A DNA stretch of 64,000 nt from Rhodocollybia butyracea (Eukaryota; Basidiomycota; Agaricomycetes; Agaricales; Omphalotaceae): NCBI GenBank assembly GCA_015501585.1, contig JADNRY010000239.1, positions 1-64,000 of the forward strand, read 5' to 3'. Under the pieces are notes generated by a model, which searched no databases, was not told the origin of the DNA, and saw only the letters and a program-made list of their open reading frames with translations. Below are positions 1 through 10,755 of the stretch, piece after piece. Each line of letters opens with the position of its first letter. Position 1 is the first letter of the stretch. Both the position numbers and the translations under genes were made by a program.

Positions 1-43
1 ATCTGGGTTGACCTGGATCCAGACTTGTGTCTATCTCTACCTT

Positions 44-175
44 GATGTAGCCTATCCATACTCTACTCATATAGCCTTAGTGTTGCCTATCTGTAGCCTA
101 TTTGTAGCCTCAGCATTGCCTATCTGTGCCCTTTGTGTAGCCTATCCATAGACTATCTGTACCCTCTTTGTAGTC
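44..175. repeat. degenerate short tandem repeat (TAGCCTATC-like)
   Basis: Variants of TAGCCTATC/TGTAGCCTAT recur about every 11-20 bases across this patch. The units differ in length and sequence, so this is an old, degenerate simple repeat and not a clean satellite. Confidence 0.5.
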
Positions 176-999
176 TTGACTATATTTTACTTCAACATAA
201 TATCTTGTTTCACTTCAATCTTATAAACCATCCTATTTCTATTTATCTTCTCAAACTTTTCACATTCATTCTCCATTTTCTATACATGCTCCTTCTTATT
301 ATTTTGATATGCCTTTAAATATTCTCCATGGTATATCCCTTTCATTTCCATAAGTCTTACTTCTCCAATATTAGACCCCAAGTGAACAATTGTGACATCA
401 TCAGCTATTCAAACTTCTCATAACATCCACATTTGCTCTTTGTATGTTTTCTGTCTGTTCATTCAAATGTTATGAAATAATGATCAATATACCTGAAAGT
501 GCAGTTGTCATAATCCATCAAAATCATCTTGATGCCCTTGTGCTGCCCTATATCATAGCTTAGCATAACTCTTTCACCATTTCTTGTGTTTGAGCTGCAT
601 GTTTTTTCAATAATGATGCATCTTCATTTTTGAACAGATAAGAAACTTATAGGCACCAAATAGATACAATAGTTCATACATTGATTCACTGTATGTCAGT
701 AATCATGACATTAATATTATGCTAATGACATACCTCATACTTCCTATATATCTTTACTAAAACCTGCAACGTCTGCAATGGATTAACAGGGACATTCACT
801 TTTCATATACTCATTATAGTTTTATTATTCATAGCATAACTTACATAAACCAGCATTCTGTGGTATCAGCATTGCATTACTGAAGATTCATAAAATTATG
901 TTAAACATTATTTATCTTTAGTGTAATTCCAGCATATATTCTCTATGTTCTGCAATTAATAATGAAGATGTGTTTGCATGATTATGGCTCATTATAGGT

Positions 1000-1269
1000 A
1001 AAAAACTGGAGTATAACTTGAGCAAAATTATAGCATATATATTTCACAATTATGGCACATTATATGTAAAAAATCAAAAATCTACTTCTCATAAGTTCAG
1101 TAAAATTATAGCGAGAATTCTGCATAACTTTTCCATACATCTTACAATTCATAGAAAACATATATGCATTATTTATATATGTTTGCTCAGCATATATATT
1201 TCATAATTCTTGCTCCTTATAAAGAAGAAACCAGAAAGCGGCTTCTCATAAGTTCAGCAAAATTATAGC
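1000..1269. repeat. diverged direct repeats in AT-rich DNA
   Basis: A segment containing TTCTCATAAGTTCAG followed by AAAATTATAGC occurs at 1084-1112 and again at 1241-1269. A weaker copy (TTGAGCAAAATTATAGC) lies near 1018-1034. The copies are in direct orientation about 157 bases apart. No coding function is visible. Confidence 0.5.
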
Positions 1270-1929
1270 AGATGTTTTGAATAATGTTTCTGTATGTCTT
1301 TTGTATGTAGCACAAGGAATGAGGGATATATAAGCATTATATATTGACTGGAAGTACTATGTTTCCACCATATGTTCAGGATGACTTTTGCCCCTTACAC
1401 ATATTTAATTGTAAATCTATATGTCTCAGCTTTAACATGATTTTACAATGTTTTCAATGAAAGCATCAGAAAATATGTGAATCCCACTTGGTGAGATTTT
1501 CACATTTGTTCAACATATATCATGGTGAATCATGTGAACCTGCATCCAGTGTGGCAAAATCCAGGCAGGGTCATGGTTCAGCAAGGTCGTCTGATGGGCG
1601 CTTAGTGGGCGCTCCGCTCAAGCTTGTCAGTTTGAACAACAAGCTCGAGGCTGCTAGAGGGCTTCAAGACCAATAAGAATCACCTATGGCATGATATAGA
1701 TACTATCGGTAAAAAAAAATCACTTTGTTACACTAAATTTCAAGTTGAAGATTCAAATCGGAGTTAGACTAGGACCTCTAAGTCCCGAGTTCTTCACTGT
1801 GAAAAGTACATGCTTCGAAGTGGATAGGATGTTGTATTCATGTTAGCCTAGCTAGCAGCTAGCTGTCTCTTGTGAAGAGAATACTTGTCATCTTGCACCC
1901 TGTTCATCTTAATATCCATTCCTGATCTA

Positions 1930-1950
1930 GTCACGGTCAAGGGGGTGCAA
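1930..1950. repeat. 8-bp target duplication and left terminal inverted repeat of the transposon
   Basis: GTCACGGT (1930-1937) is followed by CAAGGGGGTGCAA (1938-1950). The reverse complement of this 13-mer, followed by the same GTCACGGT, is at 7828-7848. This fixes the left end of the element. Confidence 0.9.
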
Positions 1951-1977
1951 GAAATTAAGCGCCCGACCGGGGGCTGG

Positions 1978-2020
1978 TTAGTTAGTCCGGCCGTGAGGCC
2001 AGAAAAAAAAAGTTCGACCT
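1978..2020 (+). repeat. subterminal repeat, left side
   Basis: TTAGTTAGT (1978-1986) and AAAAAGTTCGACCT (ending 2020) recur in the same orientation and order at 7765-7807 near the right end. Subterminal repeats of this kind are often transposase-binding sites; that role is inferred. Confidence 0.55.
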
Positions 2021-2342
2021 CTGCCTCAGGGGGTCAAATTTTTAACTTTTATATGCCGGGTAGATGAGTATCATATTGCTGCTTCAATTTAGCAACTGTA
2101 GTAGACCTCATTCAGGTCAATTTAGGCTGTACAAGCAACCGATAAGCTCGAAGATGAGCGCCTGCTCATGATTACGTAGTTGTTTTTAGTAACGCACTCA
2201 ATTTTTTCAAAGCACCGAACATCAGAACAAGTATATATGGCGAAGGATACAGAGGTGTGTATATGATCAAAATCACATATGCGAGGCCTAACACAGATTA
2301 ATTACTTTATAGGAGAACCCTGATAATCTTACCATTGACTCC

Positions 2343-5300
2343 ATGGGTTGCGTGAATTGCCCAGCTTGCAAAGAAAACATCAACTTGGGTGCTGTCGGAT
2401 GGCCAAACTATTATAAAAGGCACAAGGACTCGAAGAAATGTCGGAAGACACAGGAAAAGATTCTTCAGCATGACACCAATGAAATGAAAAAGAAAAAACA
2501 GGTCTCCATACTCTCGATGATGAAACCAAAGCCGACTCCTATTCCATCTGCTCTAACAGGCCCAAGCCGTGTACATTCATTAGTCCCTGTAACACCCTCA
2601 TCTTCACACTCTATACAGCCAGGAATGGACTCTGCCGGACCATATTCCACTGCTACAGCTCAAGTTATGCCTTCCTTGGGTCTTCTGACGAGATTGAATG
2701 ATGCCGTTGATAGATTACCTGAAACATTTAGTAGGGTCAACAATAATTCTGACAATGTTCTACTATCCTTTCAATGCGATCCATCAGGCTGTGATCTGAG
2801 CGAGGATGGATGGGAGACCCTTGATCCCATGCTTAATCGTTTGGCTGGTTACGGAGCAACACCTGATCAGGTTGCAGACAGGATTAGGACTGGTGGGAAA
2901 CTTGGGATGAAAGGGATGGTTCATTTTGTGCACTACTTTGTGAAAGAGAGAGGAGTTCATCAGGACTTGCTTGAGCACAAGGTTGAGGTCATTGTCGAAG
3001 CCTGCAAATTGTTGTGAGTATTTAGTACCTTCGATCCATAATTCTTCTCACCATTCCTATAGATATACTTCTGGCCATATGTCGAGTAGTCCTGTTAGTG
3101 TCGCCAGTTCAATCGAATCCATTGCGAAAAGGTCTACTACACCTCCGAGGAAATCACCTGGTTCATTGAAAAATCCTATCACAGTTGACATTGATGTTCC
3201 TGCCCAAACAGAATCCCATTGGTGCAGCGGACTCATAATCTCCTTTCCTGCTGGAAAGTCTCCCCATTCAACCTATCCATTTGGCTTACATGACAAGCTT
3301 TCCCTTCCATGGAGCTATACTGTGCAGAAGAACAAGATGGCCATCCATTCCGATTCCTGCAGCAAAATTGTTCGACAGAACTTTGCGGCTTGCGAAGAAT
3401 GCACCCAACTACAGAAGAATTCAACATTCCAGGGTATACTTGATAGGATTATCAATGGCGTACCCGAGACAGCGCCATTTTCATACCAGGGACACGGCGG
3501 CATGGTAGTAATTGCAAGGCGGAAAGCAGATCAGATTGATGTATTCCGTCTCCAGCACCAGAACACCGCACGAAAGTTGAAGGGGAGGGAAGGAGCTCTT
3601 GCAGACCATAAGCGCTTTATATTAGCTATTGCTAGCGGGAAATATGAGTGAGTAGACCGGGTAGTGCGAGCGGGATTGAATAGAGACATGGGAATACAGG
3701 GAATCCTCACTCTCTATGACAAAGCCGCGCAAGGTGTTTACCATCCAAAAAAACTACCAAGAAGTTGATGAGCTGCGTGCAATCCTCTTCTGGCGCCTTG
3801 GTGGTGCACGAACTTGTGATATAGCACACCGAGCCCTTGAACTTCCTAGCACATCACATGCACGCTCCCACTCAATTATGACACCTCTTGTTCCCTCGAT
3901 TTCACTGCCGACATTAGTGGAAATGTCGCACAATATGGAAGCATGCTTGAGAAGCATTCACAGCTTGCTGGTAGCGAAAGGAGAGGTCATCCATGTGGTA
4001 TTGATGTTTGATGAGCTATCAATGGAAAAAAGGCCACAATGGGATGTCAAAACAAATCGATTTCTTGGTCTCTGTAGGGAGCACTGTAGAGATACTTGTC
4101 TTACCTTTGAGAATGAGAAAGATCTCGAAACGATGGTTGATGATGTGGCACGAGGTGAAGTTCATCTTGCCAGCGAGGTAAATTTAATTATTAAAAGATG
4201 ACAAATCTTGCTTATTGATATTCTCATTAGGCAACGGTGGGTGCCATCGGAATTCTCAGTGGTGACTCTCGCATCTATAGTGCTTGACCGATTCTTATAT
4301 CGGGTACATGCAAGAAAGAGAAGTATGATGAGCATGCTCAGCTCATCCAGAGTGCGCTTGATGGTGTGAACTCACTTAAAGTGAAAATTCCCATACGAGT
4401 TCTCAGTCTTGCTTCGGATGGTGAAGCACGCCGGGGGAAGGCACTTGCTGAAATTACATTCAAGTATGAGCTATCAGAGTACTCTGCCATCTACCCTCTC
4501 CTTCATGTGCTCAAGCTCATGGATTTTCATGTTGGGATGGATGATATCACAGCTGATAAGGACTGGAAGCATGTCACAATCAAACGCCTCCGAAACCTCA
4601 TTCTTCGAGACCGGGGAATAATCATTGATGGCTTTCATATTACCCCTAACATCATTAAGTCCCACCTCCGAGCCGCAGGACATACAAGCACTCACATAAA
4701 TGCTGCTTTTAACCCTGAAGACGAACAAGACGTTACACTGGCGTACAACTTGTTAAGTGATATCTGGTCACTTGCTCCTATCGTGCCTGCGGATTCGCAC
4801 CCTGGAGTTACAAGGGGGCGAAAAGCAATTCATCTTTTTGGAAGGCTTTGTTTTCACCTCATTTATCCCTATGTTTGCGTGGATCTTGACCTGTCCGAGC
4901 AGCTCACACATCTTAGTGCTGCCGCTCATCTCGCTCTTGGACTTTATATTCACGGAGACTCAGGCAAAAAGTTTCTGCCTAACCAGCTCTTTGTTGATAT
5001 CATGATCTTGGTGAAGAATGCATATTTCTGCATCGCAAAGATCAAGATTGATACCCCTGGTGTTTGCGTGTGGTTAATTCTCTTTGGAACTGATCGTCTA
5101 GAAATCCTGTTTGGGATTTTAAGGACATGCGTTGGTTCCGATAGAAACCTTGACATTGTACAGTTGATTGAGAGGCTTACCGGGACTACAGAGGTCGCAA
5201 ATATCCTTGCCTTGCACCCAGAATGGGATAGATCCCCTCGGCGCCTCAAGCTTCCTCTCATGACTCGAGATTTGAAACAAATTCCAGAACAGATTGACCA

Positions 5301-7691
5301 TATAAAACCACGGTTGTGGAAAGGTGATCTAAGCGTTGCCAATGTTTCTTTTATCGCAGTCTGGAAGGGTGGTCGGCGTATGGTTGAATCGGAAGCTCCA
5401 TTCCTGGTACCCATACTAGATAAACTGGACAATTCACCTGGCTGTAATATTCTTGCGCCATATGGACAACTTCTTGTTCACTTGCCACCTGATAGCGACG
5501 ATATCCAGGACCTGGCCAATGTCATTCCCAATCTAGATTCAGAAATTCAGCTCGACTCAGCTGAAGCGTTAGTAGCTGCCCCGGGGGCTGTAGTGCAAAC
5601 CGGTGATGGTCATCAGACCATTGAAGACGTTGCATCTGTAGCTCTGGACAAAGGAAGCATTGCACGTACTGTCAGCATTAATGGTGTAGAGATTAACAAG
5701 TCTCGAGCACTTGCACTTGCCTTCAAATACATCGGTTCCACAGGATCGACAGATCGTTTGAAACGAGTCCAGGAAGAATCGCGGTATCGGAAGAGTGGTG
5801 CTTGGAGCAGTGTTGTTATCGATGATGATAACACAGATGCTCCCGTTCTCATGACCAATGAGCCAGTTGTTTCTCTTCTGCGATGTGAGAAACAACTTTT
5901 CTTGTGCTTGGGTGAAGTGAATGGTTTACGCTGGAATTCAAAATCAGTTGAATCAATTCCTTTAGATCGTCTATCCGAGCCGCTTGCTCAAGTCTCCTTT
6001 CAAGTGCTTTCACTCTTGCCGGCAACTAGTGAGGACGATCCATCGCTGAAGTACGACTGGTGTTCCGGCATCGAGCTACTTCACACATTCAAAGTGCCTG
6101 GCGGTATCACACAGCCAGTCAACCCGTCGTTAACAACTTCACTTGCAATGAGTCCAGCGTACCTTTTTCAGACTACAGAGCTTGTAGCTCTAACATCTTC
6201 CCTACTTGAGAAGCTCACCCGCCTTGACCTCAAAGGCATCCCCAATATTGCACGAACACATCAATTCCCATATCAAGAATCATCAGGTAAATTTCTGAGA
6301 TCTATTGTTTGAACTAGTGTTCACTAACAAACGCGCAGGATTGGCATGTTTTGTTGCAGAGAACGATGCAGACAGCAGCAATAGTGCACCATCTGGAATG
6401 TATCTTTGTCCCAAATGTGTGCCAAACATTGAGCTCGATATGGATCTGGGCCAGCGACTACTGGAGCATATTGGTGCTCATATTATATTCGATTCTTCTG
6501 TTATTCGCGCTACAGAGCCTTGTGGGTTCTGTCTGCGGCCAACACCAATGTGCAGGTTGTACCTCAGAAAAGCTCGAGGCCATAAGGCAAATCTACAGAT
6601 TGATACGAAAAAGTCTACATGTCCAAACTTGGTCAAAATTTGGTATGGTACTGCATCTGTGTCGAAAAAATCTGCCCCGTGTTCTAACGTCCCACTACTA
6701 TGTGAGCTCTGTGGAGGGCTCAATGCTGCCGCAGTTTGGAGGTACAATATGAAGGAACACCTTACAAATGTTCATCCAACAGCAGATCTATCCAAGTACG
6801 AGCATCTATGGTCAATTCATCAACATGAAATCACAGAGATGAAAAAGAAATGGAAGAATCGCAAGGACCCAGTCCTGGCAACAAAAGGGAAAGGTAAAAG
6901 TGTTGTACCACTGACAGTATCTGAGGCCCATAGTTCACGGATGGCCACTGGGTGAGTTCACAATTTTTCTATGCAGTAATGACTACAAAATATGAACTGA
7001 CACATCGTTGATACTAGGACCTCTGGAAACAAGCAAACTTGCACAGATGATGTGAGTGAGGTGTCATCTGCATCAGACGACGAGAACCCAGACGGATGGG
7101 ATGATGAAGGAACCAAGGGATTAGGAAATGAGCTAAGTGACATTGAAGAAGGACATGCTAGTAACACGCCAATGGAAAAGCCAAACGCTGAAAATTTTAC
7201 TCAAGTAACACCACAAAATGATAAGCCTTAACGACGTTCAAGTCCAAAATAACTCAGCCACATTTCTTAGCTTCAATTTCGCTGGATACCAATCAAGTAC
7301 AACGTCTGAGTTCAAGTGAATGTCCAGACAGCAGCAAGGGCATCGTTGTCCAGGAACCAGAACAGATGGCAGATGATATTGATGTGGGGCCTGCGAGGAT
7401 TACCAATGAACATCCTGGCCAGAGAAGGTCTTCCCGGAAGCGAAAACAAATAGATATTTCCGACATTTCAAAATGCCTCTGTGACATGGTGGTTAGTGAA
7501 GAAGACAAGATTGTGAAAGCAGTCCAATGTCGAAGGCGAGGATGTGAAACAGTTTGGGTGAATCATTTTACTGAACTCTGGGATATTTCGAGACTAATTA
7601 TTGGATATAGTATCACTTGGAATGTGTCGGTGAAGGGTTTACTTCAAGAAATTGGATCTGCGAGGCTTGTAAGGGCTCAAAACGGCGCTAG
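2343..7691 (+). pseudogene. transposase-like gene with C-terminal PHD finger, eight exons, one in-frame TGA
   Basis: Exons fitted by GT-AG sites and frame: 2343-3013, 3063-3647, 3700-4177, 4231-6286, 6339-6951, 7018-7204, 7258-7557, 7611-7691. Introns are 49, 52, 53, 52, 66, 53 and 53 nt. The joined frame is 1,657 codons, interrupted only by TGA at 4285-4287 (codon about 597). Visible parts: an N-terminal C-x2-C...H...C zinc cluster (residues about 4-34); VLMFDELS near 522 and LASDGE near 641, which look like acidic positions of an RNase H-fold transposase; LEILFGILR near 867; further CxxC/H clusters in exon 5; and a PHD-like finger at about 1621-1653 (CRRRGC ... HLECVG ... WICEAC). The TGA sits where CGA would restore arginine, as in a CpG-to-TpG change. 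The P/THAP9-like assignment is inferred from motifs. As it stands the element is probably non-autonomous. Confidence 0.75.
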
Positions 7692-7827
7692 GTTATGAGG
7701 AGTGCAATAAGTAATGTTATCTAATCTTGATTTACCATATATAGGCCGTGCGAATATTACGTAGTTAGTTAGTCTGACCTGGGAGCTTGTTTCAAAAAGT
7801 TCGACCTGCGGTCATCTTTCGAAAAGT

Positions 7828-7848
7828 TTGCACCCCCTTGGTCACGGT
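7828..7848. repeat. right terminal inverted repeat and target duplication of the transposon
   Basis: TTGCACCCCCTTG (7828-7840) is the exact reverse complement of the left end and is followed by GTCACGGT (7841-7848). Confidence 0.9.
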
Positions 7849-8484
7849 CTCATTTTTTGCTAATTCTCAACGAAGAGCGCAAGGGGAGGTTGTCAACTAT
7901 CTGTATAGTCTGGGTCAGGGAAGTTGAGTCTGTCCACCCCATGGGTGATATTTCTCCCTTTCTCTACTTATCCTTGACCCATATGTATTACTTACCAACT
8001 TGAAATAAGTGATTGTCCTTCAATATTTGCTTGTTTACTTACCTTACAGGTAGACTTTATTATAAATAACAAGCTATCTCACTCAAAGTGCTAGTAATGG
8101 CACAATATGTTAACTCGGTTCTCAAAGGTTCAATACCAGATTCACATGGCTGCCACGTCGAGGCAGCTCGTTTATGTAGCAAAATACGTGCACATGACCG
8201 TATCGGTGATGCACCTATCTTACGCATTTTTTCATTCAAATATGGCTTACAAGTTACAGCACAAGCAAAGAACTTCCACTAAGTATTCTCAAAGACAGTA
8301 CACGGTCTTTTACACTTTTACACCCCCATGTTTATTAACGAGAGCTGGTGGGAACGAATGCGGACCAGTGCAGAACACTCATCAAAAACGGCATATCAGT
8401 CCGACCCTAGATTTTGCATTAATATTAATTTTGCAAAGGTTTCAAAAAATATTGAACCTTGCCCATGCCGCCTACCGCAGTTAC
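7849..8484. other. intergenic, no gene seen
   Basis: Short overlapping frames only. Homology to the F-box family begins at about 8485, so the 5' half of FB1 is not present here. Confidence 0.5.
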
Positions 8485-9349
8485 AGTGCCTGACTTGGAT
8501 CGATTCAACGATTGCCCAAAACTCCGTGTACTTTCTACTTTCTGGCCCGATCAACAATCCGAGATCGTCTACAGTCGATTAGCTCAACTAGATCATCTCG
8601 GATGTGGGCCCCAGACACTATCAGATTTGGCTGGCACTCTTCGCAGCTGCCCCTCTCTGGAATCTCTCAAATTAGGGTATATTGTCCCTGGTCCAGAGGG
8701 GACATGGTGTCACGGTAACATCGCATCGCTTAATGTGCCTGGTAAATCATCAGTTACAATGTTTTCCTCCTTCAACCTCCCTTCCTTAAGGAATCTTGTG
8801 GTAAAAGGCACCTATGATTGCCAAGATGAGCCAGTCTGGTCAGTTAGTGTTTTTACTTCATTCGTCTCCAGATCGTCTTGCGTGATCACTACGTTGACGC
8901 TCCAGAGCCTATCTGTGTCTGATCTGGACCTTATTGCAACCCTCCAAGCCATGCCGGCCCTACTTCATCTCCAAGTCGACGACAAACTGCAGCCTAAACG
9001 TTCCACAGAGCACCGGAGTCCAATCACTTCACATCTTCTCTCGAATCTAACTCACCACGAATCTTCTTCCATCTCGCTTGTTCCAAACTTACACAGTCTT
9101 CATTTGACATCCGTATCTATTGATGCATTCGACGGCGCCGCTTTCGTCAGAATGGTTGAATCGCGTTGGTTCAAACCAGGTTCCGATTTATCTGTGGAGA
9201 TGTTAGGAATGGGGAGGAGTTCTATCCGCTCGGTCATCCTCAGGTGTGATACGGGAGAGGTTGATGCGGAAATCTTTAAACCGCTGCGAATTTTAGATGC
9301 GGAGGGATTGAGAGTAGTGGTCGCTGGAACGAATGGAACACAGGTGTAG
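8485..9349 (+). pseudogene. FB1: 5'-truncated F-box-family gene (C-terminal half only)
   Basis: The open frame from 8459 to TAG at 9347-9349 matches only the C-terminal half of the array's F-box proteins, beginning around LDRFNDCPKLRVLST. It contains the family blocks SRSSC(M/V)ITT.TL, SDLDLIA.L..MPALLHL and FVRMVESRWFKPGSDL, and the conserved end LDAEGLRVVVAGTNG. The N-terminal coiled region and the F-box itself are missing, and the preceding 400 bases show no trace of them. It is the first member of the array and most likely a relic left by an unequal exchange or deletion. The remaining frame is intact, so truncated expression cannot be excluded. Confidence 0.75.
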
Positions 9350-9603
9350 TTCATGAGTACTAACGCCCTTTGATATGTTTTCGAACCATAATATGTTCTC
9401 TTGCTGCCTCCTGTATTAGTTAGCATTCTGTCTTACTGTATTAGTTAGCGTTCTCTGTAATGGTTTGGAGAGTATGTATCGTATTGCATGTTGAATGCAT
9501 GTTCTGATCATGCATTCATTGGGCGTTGAGGGCGATGATAATCGATGAGGGGTGGACCGTGGTGAAGTGATTAGGGCTTGAGAATGCTTGAGAGGGCTTA
9601 AGG
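9350..9603. other. FB1 3' flank and MITE target site
   Basis: No gene. GCTTAAGG at 9596-9603 is the left copy of the target duplication of the following element. Confidence 0.6.
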
Positions 9604-10202
9604 AGGACCCCTGATTATTGGGGGCGATCCCTCTTCCCAGTTCGGTCAAAAATCGGTCTGATTTTGGCCCTATCCCATACTCAGGTTCGGGCAAAAAGGA
9701 CCACCTTGGGCGAGAACCCAGACCCGGATTTTCGGGCAAAAATGGGCGTCAAATTTTCATAGTTTTCGCAAACTCTTTACTTTACTGCGCAGACCATGGC
9801 CTATAATCTGTATTATCTAGTGTAGATATGATAATAGACGCTTCAAATTCAGTTATGGGCCCGACACATCGCGTCCTGCAATGCTCTCTCTGTAAAACGG
9901 CTTGAAAATGGCACACAATGAGCTCAATGTTGTTTTGGAGCGCGTCAGAAGATTTAGGGTTTTGAACTATTTATTTAGCTTCTTACAGTCTCCAGAATGT
10001 CTAGATAGCTTTAAAAATGGTTCAGGCAGCTCATAAGCGCAAAATTTAACCCATGGGCAAATTTTCGGTCAAAAATCGGGACTGGGAGCAACCCAAATCC
10101 AAATTTCGGGCAAATTTGGGCCAAATTGAGCGAAACTTCGGTCAAAAATGCCTTTGTTTGGATTGTCCCAGAATGGGTTCCAGTACCATAATCAGGGGTC
10201 CT
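9604..10202. mobile_element. 599-bp hAT-like MITE with 8-bp target duplication
   Basis: The left end AGGACCCCTGATTAT (9604-9618) is matched by the reverse-complement right end ending at 10202. GCTTAAGG flanks both sides exactly (9596-9603 and 10203-10210). The inside is non-coding and contains repeated GGTCAAAAATCGG-type words on both arms. The length and an 8-bp duplication fit a non-autonomous hAT-type element; the superfamily is inferred from duplication length only. Confidence 0.85.
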
Positions 10203-10210
10203 GCTTAAGG

Positions 10211-10755
10211 CGTATCTCTTTCCTTGTTCCTTGTTCCTTGCTCCACTTATCACAATTGTATAACCAAGTCCATTGAAACTCTGACAGCTCACATGATCGT
10301 TTCATGATTTTAGGCTGACAGCCACGATTTCAATTTTAAATTGGTTCCATTTCTTCTCTCAACCTTTTATTTTCGTCTCGTTCTTACAGACTTACTGGTA
10401 TCCTCAGGCGAGTCTTTCAGCCTGCGTTGCTTCAGGTTCTTTAAATTTTTTATTGATTTGTCTCCTCCCAGTGACCTTCTGAGAGGAATACTGGCACTCA
10501 GTACTGTGGTGCGTCCCCCTCTTTTTCTCGAGCAAACTAATAATTTACTGTTGTTTTTCCAGGTCCTCTGCTTTTTCTTACCACGAAAAAACTCCGCATC
10601 TCTCTTTTAAAGATTCAGAACAGCGTATCCGTGTGTACCAACCACGAAGCTAGGCGAGTCTATTCCTAGCCCGAGTCAAGTAAATACTGATTCCGAAGCA
10701 GTCTAGTTGTTCTGGCGTCCAAATAAACTTCTTTCCCAATATTAACTTCTTCCAG
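10211..10755. other. upstream region of FB2
   Basis: About 545 bases with no supported gene. The last bases before the FB2 start (CTTCTTCCAG) match the pyrimidine-rich leader found before the other array members. The GGCGCTTATT box seen in the others is not evident here. Confidence 0.5.

Larger units (their letters stand above)
1..1929. other. AT-rich intergenic DNA, no gene seen
   Basis: No supported gene. Open frames here are short and of low complexity. The stretch holds two local repeat patches, annotated separately, and ends at the target site of the transposon that starts at 1938. Confidence 0.6.
1938..7840 (+). mobile_element. 5.9-kb DNA transposon, P-superfamily-like, 8-bp target duplication
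   Basis: The element is bounded by perfect 13-bp inverted repeats (CAAGGGGGTGCAA at 1938 and its complement ending at 7840) and by an identical 8-bp duplication GTCACGGT on both sides. It carries one multi-exon transposase-like gene on the plus strand. Subterminal direct repeats (TTAGTTAGT and AAAAAGTTCGACCT) occur inside both ends, at 1978-2020 and 7765-7807. An 8-bp duplication fits the P and hAT superfamilies. The protein favours a P/THAP9-like assignment: an FDE motif, an SDGE motif and a conserved C-terminal LE..FG.LR motif. The perfect ends suggest a fairly recent insertion, although the gene carries a nonsense codon. Confidence 0.85.

Noticed and set aside
1488..2067. Small plus-strand frames before the transposon gene
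   Set aside because: Low-complexity, one of them crossing the transposon boundary; no conserved feature.
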